Below, in pieces: positions 19,165 through 26,294 of a DNA stretch of 40,016 nucleotides. Both the position numbers and the translations under genes were made by a program. This DNA comes from Planctomycetales bacterium (lineage in GTDB: Bacteria; Planctomycetota; JAKEIC01), in the NCBI GenBank assembly GCA_022614695.1, contig JAKEIC010000208.1:1-40016 (forward strand), read 5' to 3'. The notes under the pieces are model-generated. The model was not told the origin of the DNA and searched no databases. It saw nothing but the letters and a program-made list of their open reading frames with translations. Position 1 is the first letter of the stretch, and every line of letters begins with the position of its first letter.

Positions 19165-20316
19165 TCAGACGCGCTCGAACGGCTGGAACAGCCTCAGCCA
19201 CTCGTCCTGCGCGAACCGGTCCGTCATGCCGGCGATGTAGTCGCACACGGCCTGCGGGGTCCCCTCGGCCTCGGCGCGCTTCCTGTACTTCGGCGGGAGC
19301 TGGCCCGGGTCGGCGCGGAACGCCTGGAAGAGCTCCGCGACGAAGCGCTTCGCCTTCTTCGCCATCCGCGCCACCCGGTGATGGCGGTAGACGCGATCGC
19401 GGAGGAAGCGCTCGCCGGCGCGCTTCGCCTCGGCGACGGGCGGGGAGAGCCCCACGAGCGGCGCGCGTGCCGACCGCACGTCGGCGAGGGAACCGACCCC
19501 CGCCGCGGCGAGGCGACGGCCCGTCTCCTCGATCGCGTCGGTGACGAGGAGGTCTATCACCGAGCGCTTCAGCTGGTAGCGCCGCACGCCGGGCTCGAGC
19601 GAACCCCACTCCTCCCCCACGCGCGAGCGCGCCTCGTCGAAGAGGCCGACCCCGCGCAGCTCCTCCTCGTCGAGGAGCCCCGCGTTCAGGGCGTCCTCCA
19701 CGTCGTGGCTGTCGTAGGCGATGGAGTCGGCGAGGTCGGCCGCCTGCGCCTCGAGGAGAGGCGCCTCCTCGGGATGGAACGGGGCCATGTGCGGCGCGCC
19801 GGCGGCGGCCGAGTGCTTGGCGATGCCTTCGCGGACCTCGTAGGAGAGGTTCAGCCCGGGGAAGGCGGGGTAGCGCTGCTCGAGCCGCTCGACCACGCGC
19901 AGGGCATGGCGGTTGTGGTTGAAGCCGCCGTTCCCGCGCATCTCCTCGTCGAGCGCCTCCTCGCCCGAGTGGCCGAAGGGCGGGTGGCCGATGTCGTGGA
20001 CGAGGGCCAGCACCTCGGCGAGATCTTCGGAGAGCCGCAGCGCCCGCGCGAGGGAGCGGGCGATCTGCGAGACCTCGATCGTGTGCGTGAGGCGGCTCCG
20101 GTAGTGGTCCCCCTCGTGGTTCACGAAGACCTGGGTCTTGTAGGCCATCCGCCGGAACGCCGTGCAGTGGACCACCCGGTCCCGGTCGCGCTGGTAGGGC
20201 CCGCGATGCGGGTGCTCGGCCTCGGGGAACCCGCGGCCACGGCTCTCGCGGCCGCGCATGGCGTAGGGCGCGAGCGCCGCCTCCTCGCGCTCCTCGACGA
20301 CCGACCGCCCGTCCAT
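19165..20316 (-). CDS. dgt: deoxyguanosinetriphosphate triphosphohydrolase-like HD protein
   Basis: A 383-residue HD-superfamily dNTP triphosphohydrolase, expected to cleave dNTPs to nucleoside and triphosphate and so control dNTP pools. Visible: RDRDRVVHCTAFRRMAYKTQVF (residues 43-64), metal ligands His78 (RLTHTIEVSQIARSLAR), His107-Asp108 (LVHDIGHPPFGHSGEEAL) and the later Asp in LADSIAYDSHDVEDAL. GGFNHNRHALRVVERLE is also typical. Length is normal for the shorter dGTPase-like branch. ATG 20316 lies seven bases after TACGAT on the same strand, so it is probably leaderless; no Shine-Dalgarno is seen. Confidence 0.92.
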   Translation of the reverse strand: MDGRSVVEEREEAALAPYAMRGRESRGRGFPEAEHPHRGPYQRDRDRVVHCTAFRRMAYKTQVFVNHEGDHYRSRLTHTIEVSQIARSLARALRLSEDLAEVLALVHDIGHPPFGHSGEEALDEEMRGNGGFNHNRHALRVVERLEQRYPAFPGLNLSYEVREGIAKHSAAAGAPHMAPFHPEEAPLLEAQAADLADSIAYDSHDVEDALNAGLLDEEELRGVGLFDEARSRVGEEWGSLEPGVRRYQLKRSVIDLLVTDAIEETGRRLAAAGVGSLADVRSARAPLVGLSPPVAEAKRAGERFLRDRVYRHHRVARMAKKAKRFVAELFQAFRADPGQLPPKYRKRAEAEGTPQAVCDYIAGMTDRFAQDEWLRLFQPFERV

Positions 20317-20323
20317 GCGCGGG

Positions 20324-20329
20324 ATCGTA
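20324..20329 (-). promoter_or_regulatory. -10 box of dgt (leaderless type)
   Basis: TACGAT on the minus strand, seven bases before the dgt ATG. The same hexamer stands eight bases before the start of the small gene at 22652. A -35 element is not convincing. Confidence 0.4.
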
Positions 20330-20357
20330 GCACGTGCGCCCCCCCTGTTCGGCGACG

Positions 20358-20386
20358 TTGACTCCGGCGCGGGCGCGCGTTAGAAG
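20358..20386 (+). promoter_or_regulatory. sigma-70-type promoter of the small Cys-rich gene
   Basis: TTGACT (20358-20363), exactly 17 bp, then TAGAAG (20381-20386), 31 bases before ATG 20418. The -35 matches TTGACA at 5 of 6 positions. Confidence 0.6.
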
Positions 20387-20417
20387 TCCCGTTCCGCGCG
20401 GGCGTCCCCCGACTTCC

Positions 20418-20627
20418 ATGGAAACGGCTCACGCGTCCGAGCCGGTGGACGAGCCGCGGTGGTGCCAGTTCAAGAAGAGGCAGGTGATCTTCGAGTGCGT
20501 GCCGATGCCCGCCGATCCCGGGGCGACTCGACCGAGGCGCTGCCTCGAGCGGGAGCGGGTCTGCTCGGAGAGCTACCGATGTCTGTTCGCGGGGGGGACG
20601 GGGGACCCGTTCAAGGGGTCGGTGTAG
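20418..20627 (+). CDS. small Cys-containing hypothetical protein (69 aa)
   Basis: A 69-residue protein starting METAHASEPVDEP, with five cysteines (RWCQFKKRQVIFECVP, RRCLERERVCSESYRC) spaced like a small disulfide-bonded or metal-binding fold. No signal peptide is present, which favours metal binding in the cytoplasm. A good promoter (TTGACT-17 bp-TAGAAG) lies upstream. No family is recognised. The longer in-frame start at 20334 would lie upstream of that promoter and is not favoured. Heptamer repeats begin seven bases after the stop. Confidence 0.6.
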   Translation: METAHASEPVDEPRWCQFKKRQVIFECVPMPADPGATRPRRCLERERVCSESYRCLFAGGTGDPFKGSV

Positions 20628-20634
20628 GGCCGTC

Positions 20635-20662
20635 CACGGTTCACGGTTCACCGTTCACGGTT
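20635..20662 (+). repeat. heptamer tandem repeat, (CACGGTT)x4
   Basis: CACGGTT at 20635, 20642 and 20656, with CACCGTT at 20649. It lies between two small genes just before a GGAGGAGGA ribosome binding site. A matching array follows the next gene (21006-21033). Confidence 0.75.
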
Positions 20663-20682
20663 CGAGGAGGAGGACGACAACG

Positions 20683-21006
20683 ATGAGGAAGATGCTTGCG
20701 GCGATGGCGGTTCTCGGGCTCGCGGCCGGGGGCTGCGGCGTCTACGACACCCCGGACCTCAAGGCCGGGGCCGTGAGGGGGATCGTCGTGGACAAGATCG
20801 CCACCGTGGGCGGGGCCGAGGTGGTGGGCGAGGTCGGTCTTGCGATCCCCACCTGGTACCTCAGGGTCGAGGGAGCCGACGGGGCGGAGACGCTCGTCGA
20901 GGTGACCCACCGGGCGTTCCAGGACGTGGACACCGGCGACACGCTTCCCGACGACCTGATGGAGGCGCTCCCGACGCTCCCGGGCGAAGGGACGCCCTGG
21001 CGGTAG
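20683..21006 (+). CDS. small hypothetical lipoprotein (107 aa)
   Basis: A 107-residue protein with a lipoprotein signal (MRKMLAAMAVLGLAAGGC, Cys18) and a mature domain of about 85 residues rich in beta segments: VRGIVVDKIATVGGAEVVGEVGLAIPTWYLRVEGADGAETLVEVTHRAFQDVDTGD. The pattern suggests a small OB- or SH3-like beta barrel, but no named family is clear. A strong GAGGAGGAGG precedes ATG 20683. The gene is bracketed by arrays of a 7-bp repeat, one upstream and one directly after the stop codon. Confidence 0.7.
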   Translation: MRKMLAAMAVLGLAAGGCGVYDTPDLKAGAVRGIVVDKIATVGGAEVVGEVGLAIPTWYLRVEGADGAETLVEVTHRAFQDVDTGDTLPDDLMEALPTLPGEGTPWR

Positions 21007-21033
21007 ACGGTTCACAGTTCACAGTTCAAGGTT
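21006..21033 (+). repeat. heptamer tandem repeat, four degenerate copies of CACRGTT
   Basis: GACGGTT, CACAGTT, CACAGTT and CAAGGTT in register from 21006 to 21033. It begins at the last base of the lipoprotein stop codon and ends 12 bases before the next ATG. Same 7-bp unit as the array at 20635. Confidence 0.7.
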
Positions 21034-21045
21034 GGGGTACGGAGG

Positions 21046-22380
21046 ATGAGGTTCGGGGCCGCGGCCGTCGCGCTCGGGCTCGCCGCGCCTGGAGCCGCGG
21101 CGCAGGATCCCGCGGCCGACCTCGGGACGGCGCTCCGGGACCGGTCGGCGAGCGCCCGGGCCGGTGCGCTCGAGCGCGTGCGCCCCGAGGCGGCGGCGGC
21201 CTCCGGGGGGACCCGCCTCGTCGCCCGGATCGAGGGCGCCCTCGGGGACCCCGCCCCGATCGTCCGGCTCGCGGCCGCCCGGGCGCTCGGGAGGATCCGG
21301 CCTCCCGGCTCGGCCGCGGCGCTCCGCGCGGCCGTCTCCCGCGAGCGGGACCCCGAGGCGGCCGAGGCGGCGGCGCGCTCGCTCGGCGCCGTGGCCGGCC
21401 GCGAGGACGTGGGCGCCCTCCTCGCCGCGCTCTCGGGCGGCCCCGCGCCGGCGCGGAGCCTCGCCTGCGCCGCCCTCGGGGCCTGCCGGGGCGACCCCCG
21501 CGCGGGGGAGGCGCTCCGGCGCGCGCTCTCGGGGGACGGGGAGTGGGCCGTGCGCGCCTCGGCGGCCCTCGCGCTCGGCGAGAGGGCCGAGGCCGACGCG
21601 CTTCCGCTCCTCGCGCGCCGGCTGGACACCGACCACCCGGCGGTCCGGGTCGCGGCCGGCGAGGCCCTCGAGCGGGCGACGGGGCTCCGGCTGGGAGCCG
21701 ACGCGGCCGCGTGGCGGCGCGCGGCCGAGGAAGGGCGGCTCCGGCCGGGGGCCGCCCCGCCGGACCCGGCGGTGCCTTCCGAGCCGAGCCGGCCCGGCCA
21801 GAGCGTCCCGGTCGGCGCCGGGGACCGATGGGCCGTCACCTACTGGGGCGTTCCGGTGGTCGAGGCGGGAGTCGTCTTCCTGCTCGACACCTCGGCGAGC
21901 ATGAACTTCTACGGCCGCCTCCGCGACGCGCGCCGGGAGCTCACCGCGACGCTCTCCGCGCTCCCGTCGGCCGTCCGTGTGGGGCTCCTCCTCTTCAACG
22001 ACGAGGCGCGGTGGGCGGCCCCGCGTCTCCTGCCCGCCACCCCGCTCGCGAAGCTCGCCCTCCTCGAGCGGGTCGAGGAGGCCGAGGGGAAGCGCTACAC
22101 GGACCTCCTCGGCGCGCTCGAGCGGGCCTTCGGCGCGGCGGGGGCCGGGCGCTTCCCGCTCGATCCTCCCGAGCGCGTGGGCGCCCTCTTCCTCCTCACG
22201 GACGGGATCCCGAGCCGCTGGTTCGTCCGGGACCCGGCGGCGATCCGCGAGGCCGTGGCGCGCTGGAACCCGGGCCGGCGGACGGCCATCCACGCGGTCG
22301 GGCTGGGCGAGGACCGGACCGAATTCCTGCGGGCGCTCGCGGAGGAGAACCGGGGGCGCTACATCGCGCCGGGGAGATAG
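21046..22380 (+). CDS. exported HEAT-repeat / von Willebrand A domain protein
   Basis: A 444-residue protein. After a short signal peptide (to about GAAAQ, residue 20) come HEAT/PBS-like repeats (about 25-215), such as ALGDPAPIVRLAAARALGRI and GDGEWAVRASAALALGERAEADALPLLARRL. From about 275 there is a VWA domain with an intact metal-ion-dependent adhesion site DTSAS (281-285), KRYTDLLGAL for the conserved Thr, and LLTDGIPSRW for the conserved Asp. Such combinations mediate protein-protein contacts in the cell envelope. The ATG is preceded by GGAGG with no spacing, which is too close for an ideal ribosome binding site, so a slightly different start is possible. The gene follows a heptamer repeat array. 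Confidence 0.85.
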   Translation: MRFGAAAVALGLAAPGAAAQDPAADLGTALRDRSASARAGALERVRPEAAAASGGTRLVARIEGALGDPAPIVRLAAARALGRIRPPGSAAALRAAVSRERDPEAAEAAARSLGAVAGREDVGALLAALSGGPAPARSLACAALGACRGDPRAGEALRRALSGDGEWAVRASAALALGERAEADALPLLARRLDTDHPAVRVAAGEALERATGLRLGADAAAWRRAAEEGRLRPGAAPPDPAVPSEPSRPGQSVPVGAGDRWAVTYWGVPVVEAGVVFLLDTSASMNFYGRLRDARRELTATLSALPSAVRVGLLLFNDEARWAAPRLLPATPLAKLALLERVEEAEGKRYTDLLGALERAFGAAGAGRFPLDPPERVGALFLLTDGIPSRWFVRDPAAIREAVARWNPGRRTAIHAVGLGEDRTEFLRALAEENRGRYIAPGR

Positions 22381-22394
22381 GCGAGTCGGCCGGT

Positions 22395-22652
22395 CTACAG
22401 CCCCAGCTTCTTGATCTTCTCCTGCACCGCGACGAGGGCCTTCTCCTTGTCCGCCTCGCCCGAGACCAGCGCGGCCATCGCCTCGCGCTCGGCCTTCGTG
22501 GCGCAGACGTTGTCCACGAGGAGCCGGTAGAAGGCGGTCGTGTTCACGGGGACGGCGTAGAAGAGGTCCTCGAACTTCTCGCGGTCGAAGTCCACGGCCC
22601 GTCCCGACCCCGAGATCCGGTAGCGTTCCGGGGAAAGGCGCTGGATGTCCAT
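22395..22652 (-). CDS. small hypothetical protein (85 aa)
   Basis: An 85-residue soluble, charged protein starting MDIQRLSPERYRISGSGRAVDFDREKFEDLFYAVP and ending in a helical stretch rich in Lys (VQEKIKKLGL). I do not recognise it. The start at 22652 is chosen because TACGAT lies eight bases upstream with TTGCCA 16 bp before that, a good leaderless promoter; the longer frame to 23084 would overlap the opposite gene. It is divergent from the L7/L12-domain-like protein, whose promoter shares this intergenic space. Confidence 0.6.
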   Translation of the reverse strand: MDIQRLSPERYRISGSGRAVDFDREKFEDLFYAVPVNTTAFYRLLVDNVCATKAEREAMAALVSGEADKEKALVAVQEKIKKLGL

Positions 22653-22660
22653 CGGGTCGG

Positions 22661-22688
22661 ATCGTAGCGGGAGCCGCGGGACTGGCAA
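22661..22688 (-). promoter_or_regulatory. leaderless-type promoter of the 85-aa gene
   Basis: On the minus strand TTGCCA (5 of 6 to consensus), 16-bp spacer, TACGAT, then eight bases to ATG 22652. The predicted transcription start is at or next to the initiation codon. Confidence 0.55.
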
Positions 22689-22696
22689 GGGGTGAC

Positions 22697-22725
22697 TTGA
22701 TCCCTCCCGGCGGGCGCGGTAGAGT
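22697..22725 (+). promoter_or_regulatory. leaderless-type promoter of the L7/L12-domain-like gene
   Basis: TTGATC (22697-22702), exactly 17 bp, TAGAGT (22720-22725), then nine bases to ATG 22735 with no Shine-Dalgarno. Confidence 0.6.
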
Positions 22726-22734
22726 CGGCGCGTC

Positions 22735-24351
22735 ATGGCCTCGGACCCCGGCGGCCTCCACATCGTGCTCACCAGCGTGCGGGACGGCTCGGGCAACGCC
22801 CGGGCCCGCGCCGAGCTGGCGCGCATCTTCTCCCTCGACGATCGGGTCGCCGGCCAGATCATCGAGCGGGCCCCGATCATCCTCATCCGGGACGTGCCGG
22901 AGGAGGAGGTCGCCCTCTCCCGCGGCGGGCTCGACGCCCTCGGCGGGTTCGGGATCGAGGTCTCGGTCACGCGCACCCCGCCCCCGAACGCCCCCAAGGT
23001 GAACTGGCCCGCGCGGCCGAGGCTCCCTGACCTCTTCCCCGTGACGCGGGCCGGCGGACTCGCCTCCGGGGAGTTCACGTTCACGTGTCCGTGCTGCGGC
23101 GAGGTGTTCGCCGTCCGGCGTCTCGGCGCGGCGGCCCCCGCGCCATTCGCGGCGGCCGCGCCGGCGGCGGCTCCCGCGGCGCCCGCCTACGCGCCGACGG
23201 CCGCCGCCCCCGAGCCCGTGCCCGCGCTGCCCGCTCTCGCGGCGGAGCTCTACTGGGGAGGCGCCGAGGAGGCCGAGGCGATCCCGCTCCTCGAGGCGGG
23301 TGAGGACGGGATCGGGAAGGGCCCGGCCGCGTCCCCCGCCGCCCCGGCGAAGCCCTCGGCCGCCCCGGTCCGCGTCGTCGAGGAGGTCGCTCCGGTCCGC
23401 TCGGGAGGCGAGGAGCTGGAGGAGCTCGAGCCGATAGATCTCGGGGCCGATCTCGGCGGGGGCGAGGAGCTGGCGCCGATCGCGCCGCCGAAGTCCGGGC
23501 CGGCCGCGGGCAAGCGGCCGACGGGCGGGATCCCCAAGGCGCCCGCGTCGAAGGCCTCCGAAGATGAGGGTCCCCAGCCCTGGACAGGCCGCGCCCGCGA
23601 CTACCAGGCGGACGCGAAGGGGAGGGAGCCGGCGCCCGCCGCCGCCCCGTCGGAGGACGAGGACGAGCTGCAGCCCTGGACGGGCCGCGCCCGCGACTAC
23701 AGGGCGGAGAAGGGGGCCATCTCGGCGCCGCCCCCTCCAACGAAGCCCGGGGCCTCCCCGCCCGGGAAGCGCCCCACGGGGGCGATCCCGAAGCCGGCGC
23801 CGGCGCCGCCTCCCAAGCCGAGGGCGCCGGACCCGGGCCCCGAGGGGGACCTCGAGGAGCTGCCCGAGATGGACCTCTCCGAGCCCTCCGCGCCGCTGGT
23901 CGCCAAGACCCTCGTGCCGACCGAGGAGCCGGAGGATCTCCCCGAGCTCGAGCCGCTCGAGAAGCCCGCGGCCGAGGACGAGGAGCTGCCGGAACTCGAG
24001 CCGCTCGTCCCCGCCAGGGGCGCCGAGAGGAAGCCGCTCTCCCCCCCCGGCAAGCGCCCCACCGGCGCGATCCCGAAGCCCGGGGCCGCCCCCGCCAAGT
24101 CGAAGGGCGCGGTCGCCGAGGGATCGGGCGAGTACAGCGTCTTCCTCAGCAAGATCACCGGCGGCGACAAGAAGCAGGCCGCCATCGAGTTGCTCGCCGA
24201 GATCAAGGGCATCTCCGAGGGCGAGGCGGCCGACCTCTGCGGCAAGATGATCATCCCGGTCGCGAAGGGCGTCTCGAAGGACGAGGCCGACTCCCTCCTC
24301 GCCCGCTTCGCCGAGCACAAGATCTTCGGGAAGATCACGAAGAAGCGCTGA
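22735..24351 (+). CDS. protein with ribosomal L7/L12 C-domain-like ends, a Cys-pair motif and a repetitive acidic linker
   Basis: A 538-residue protein of no named family. Residues about 6-82 (LHIVLTSVRDGSGNARARAELARIF...) and the last 73 residues (466-538, with KKQAAIELLAEIKGISEGEAADLC and GVSKDEADSLLARF) each resemble the alpha/beta C-terminal domain of ribosomal protein L7/L12. CPCC followed by GEVF (118-124) could bind metal or form a disulfide. The middle is a Pro/Ala/Glu linker with repeated modules: GKRPTG(G/A)IPK three times, PWTGRARDY twice and LPELEPL-type acidic motifs. There is no signal peptide or membrane segment. The gene is expressed from a clear leaderless-type promoter and is followed by a tRNA gene. 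A scaffold or ribosome-associated role is only inference. Confidence 0.75.
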   Translation: MASDPGGLHIVLTSVRDGSGNARARAELARIFSLDDRVAGQIIERAPIILIRDVPEEEVALSRGGLDALGGFGIEVSVTRTPPPNAPKVNWPARPRLPDLFPVTRAGGLASGEFTFTCPCCGEVFAVRRLGAAAPAPFAAAAPAAAPAAPAYAPTAAAPEPVPALPALAAELYWGGAEEAEAIPLLEAGEDGIGKGPAASPAAPAKPSAAPVRVVEEVAPVRSGGEELEELEPIDLGADLGGGEELAPIAPPKSGPAAGKRPTGGIPKAPASKASEDEGPQPWTGRARDYQADAKGREPAPAAAPSEDEDELQPWTGRARDYRAEKGAISAPPPPTKPGASPPGKRPTGAIPKPAPAPPPKPRAPDPGPEGDLEELPEMDLSEPSAPLVAKTLVPTEEPEDLPELEPLEKPAAEDEELPELEPLVPARGAERKPLSPPGKRPTGAIPKPGAAPAKSKGAVAEGSGEYSVFLSKITGGDKKQAAIELLAEIKGISEGEAADLCGKMIIPVAKGVSKDEADSLLARFAEHKIFGKITKKR

Positions 24352-24383
24352 TCCGCGCCGGTGGCAGCCGGGCGCGGGTTCGT

Positions 24384-24389
24384 TAGAAT
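24384..24389 (+). promoter_or_regulatory. -10 box of tRNA-Thr
   Basis: TAGAAT ten bases before the first base of the mature tRNA. No convincing -35; readthrough from the upstream gene is also possible. Confidence 0.4.
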
Positions 24390-24399
24390 CCGCCGCTCC

Positions 24400-24475
24400 G
24401 CCACCCTAGCTCAGCTGGTAGAGCAGCTGTTTCGTAAACAGCAGGTCGCCGGTCCGAATCCGGCGGGTGGCTCCA
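24400..24475 (+). tRNA. tRNA-Thr (anticodon CGU)
   Basis: A complete 76-nt cloverleaf. Acceptor arms GCCACCC and GGGTGGC pair fully. The D-arm is GCTC...GAGC with AGCTGGTA. The anticodon stem GCTGT/ACAGC encloses TTCGTAA, giving anticodon CGT (24433-24435) for ACG codons. The T-arm GCCGG/CCGGC encloses TCCGAAT. The discriminator T is followed by an encoded CCA (24473-24475). ACG is expected to be a frequent Thr codon in so GC-rich a genome. Confidence 0.95.
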
Positions 24476-24480
24476 GGCGA

Positions 24481-24486
24481 TAGAAT
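24481..24486 (+). promoter_or_regulatory. leaderless-type -10 box just downstream of the tRNA
   Basis: TAGAAT five bases after the tRNA CCA end and seven bases before GTG 24494. The -35 region would lie inside the T-arm of the tRNA gene. Confidence 0.4.
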
Positions 24487-24493
24487 CCCCGGC

Positions 24494-24736
24494 GTGAGGC
24501 CGCTCGGAGTGGGGGCCGGGCCCGAGCTGTTCGTCCTCTCGGCGGAAGACACTCTCCTCGCGAAGCTCGAGTGGTACCGCAAGGGTGGTGAGGTCTCCGA
24601 GCGGCAGTGGAGTGACGTGCTCGGGATCCTCCGGACGCAGGGCCCGGCTCTCGACGACGCCTACGTCCGCCGTTGGGCGAGCGAGATCGGGGTCGGCGAT
24701 CTGCTCGAGCGGGCGCGCTCGGAGGCGGCGTCCTAG
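24494..24736 (+). CDS. short protein matching the C-terminal part of a nucleotidyltransferase-like family; possible remnant
   Basis: Eighty residues from GTG 24494. The core LSAEDTLLAKLEWYRKGGEVSERQW, then DVLGILRTQG...LDDAYVRRWASEIGVGDLLERA, is the well-known C-terminal half of about 180-residue DUF6036-like nucleotidyltransferase-fold proteins (established knowledge of that family, from memory). The N-terminal half with the GSxA-DxD catalytic region is missing; the bases where it would lie are the tRNA-Thr gene. So it is either a remnant left after recombination at the tRNA or a deliberate stand-alone domain, since a TAGAAT box stands seven bases before the start codon. Its stop overlaps that of the convergent lipoprotein gene (CTAG). 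Confidence 0.55.
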   Translation: MRPLGVGAGPELFVLSAEDTLLAKLEWYRKGGEVSERQWSDVLGILRTQGPALDDAYVRRWASEIGVGDLLERARSEAAS

Positions 24737-26241
24737 CGGTCCTGCTTGGCGGCTGTCATCAGGACCGCGGCGACCTTCTGGTCGGCCTCCGCCTCGGCCC
24801 CCTCGACCACGGCGACCCACGCGCCCTCGCGCGCGACGGCGGCGGCGGGCCAGCCGCGCGCCTCGTTCCGCGCGGCCGCGGCCTTGCCGTAGCTCGCCTC
24901 GAACTCCTTCGCGTCCCCTTCGCTGTCCCAGACCGAGAGCCAGGCGAGGAAGGGCCGGCCGGTCCCCTTGCGGTAGACCACATAGCGGTCCCCGCCCCAG
25001 CCGGCGGCGGCGGCGGTCCCGCGCGCCGACTCGGCCTCGGGGAGCTGCTCCGTGAGGAGGATCTGGATCGCGTTCTCGCCCAGGGTGTTCTCGAAGAGCC
25101 TCCTCGTGTCCGCCCCGAGGACCGGCGCGAGGTCCGGGAGGCCCACCGCCACCGGCTCCTCCCGCAGGGCGCCCAGGAGCTTCTCCTTCGGGTGGAGCAT
25201 CTGCTCCGTCGAGGTGGGAGGCTCCCTGAAGAGGGTGTCCACGCCCTCCCACCCCCCCGCCTTCCTCACCTCGTGGATCGTCCACTGGCCCCGGTTGTAG
25301 GCGTCCACCATCCCGCGGATGACGAAGCGCGGGATCGCCTTCATATCCTCCACGGTCTTGGCCATCTCCGGCCCGAGCATCCCGGACTGCATCTCGAGGA
25401 GCCGGAGGAGCTGCGAGAACGGCATGTCCCCCTGGGCGCGGAACACCTGGTCCGCGATGGGGCTCGGCTTGCCGAGGTCCATCCCCATCTGGGTCTTCGC
25501 GGCGTAGACCGTCATCAGGTAGTTCGCCTCGCCCTCGAAGAGGAACCGGATCGCCTGGCCGCGGTCGTCGTTGCCCGGGGCCGAGGCCTCCTTCACGATC
25601 CGATCCAGCCCGAGCCGCTGGTCCTGGATGGCGTGCTGGAGTTCGTGGAGGTAGGCCGGGTCGGCCATCGCCTCGGGCAGCCCCTGCTTCACGACGAAGA
25701 AGGTGTCCTTCTCCGGATCGTAGTAGGCGAGCGCCTGGCTCACGAACGCGTCGGTGAGGGTCTTCCGCAAGTCGGTGCCCTCCGGGAGGAGCCCCAGGGC
25801 CACCGCCGCCGCCGCCATGCCGTCGGCGAGGTCGGCCGGCATCTCCTTCTCGAATTGCCGGAGCACGTACTCGCGGAACTCGGCCTCGCTCTGGAACCCC
25901 ACGCCCACGTCGTGGTCGAACGTCCGCGGGGCGAGCTTCTCCAGCTCGGCTTGCAGGGACTTCACCCGCTTCCTCGCGGCCTCGAGCCGGGGGTCTACCG
26001 GCGGGACGACGGGTGTTGTCGGCGCGGCGGAGGCGGTTCGCGGCGGGGCGACAACCTCCGGCGCCCGGGCGGGCGGAGCCTCCGGAGAGACGGCCGGCGG
26101 ATCGGCCGGCGAGGCGAGGGTCGGGGCGATCGCTGGAACGGGAGTGGTCGTCGGGGCCGGCGCGAGCGTCGGGGCGGGGGCTCGCGAGCAGCCGGCGGCC
26201 GCGATCGTCAGGATCGCGAGCGGGATCCTCCGTGTGTGCAT
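24733..26241 (-). CDS. putative zinc-metallopeptidase lipoprotein (HExxH)
   Basis: A 502-residue lipoprotein: signal MHTRRIPLAILTIAAAGC (Cys18), then a Pro/Ala/Thr-rich spacer (about 20-80) and a helical segment. The core contains YLHELQHAIQDQ (HELQH at 198-202), a canonical HExxH zinc site, with FLFEGEANYLM about 32 residues later supplying a plausible third ligand (Glu235), the arrangement of gluzincin-type peptidases. The C-terminal third (about 400-480) is a separate alpha/beta segment with DRYVVYRKGTGRPFLAWLSVWDSEGDAKEFE. I cannot name the family. The ATG has GGAGGAGG upstream and a good promoter (TTGACG-16 bp-GAGAAT). Substrate unknown; expected at the outer or inner membrane facing the periplasm. 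Confidence 0.72.
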   Translation of the reverse strand: MHTRRIPLAILTIAAAGCSRAPAPTLAPAPTTTPVPAIAPTLASPADPPAVSPEAPPARAPEVVAPPRTASAAPTTPVVPPVDPRLEAARKRVKSLQAELEKLAPRTFDHDVGVGFQSEAEFREYVLRQFEKEMPADLADGMAAAAVALGLLPEGTDLRKTLTDAFVSQALAYYDPEKDTFFVVKQGLPEAMADPAYLHELQHAIQDQRLGLDRIVKEASAPGNDDRGQAIRFLFEGEANYLMTVYAAKTQMGMDLGKPSPIADQVFRAQGDMPFSQLLRLLEMQSGMLGPEMAKTVEDMKAIPRFVIRGMVDAYNRGQWTIHEVRKAGGWEGVDTLFREPPTSTEQMLHPKEKLLGALREEPVAVGLPDLAPVLGADTRRLFENTLGENAIQILLTEQLPEAESARGTAAAAGWGGDRYVVYRKGTGRPFLAWLSVWDSEGDAKEFEASYGKAAAARNEARGWPAAAVAREGAWVAVVEGAEAEADQKVAAVLMTAAKQDR

Positions 26242-26266
26242 CGGACCTCCTCCTGGGAGGGGACGG

Positions 26267-26294
26267 ATTCTCCGCCAGGCTCCCGCCGCGTCAA
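26267..26294 (-). promoter_or_regulatory. sigma-70-type promoter of the HExxH lipoprotein gene
   Basis: Minus strand TTGACG (26294-26289), 16-bp spacer, GAGAAT (26272-26267), then a short leader with GGAGGAGG before ATG 26241. Confidence 0.55.

Noticed and set aside
20635-21033. CRISPR array
   Set aside because: The repeats are 7 bp and directly tandem without spacers; no cas genes are present.
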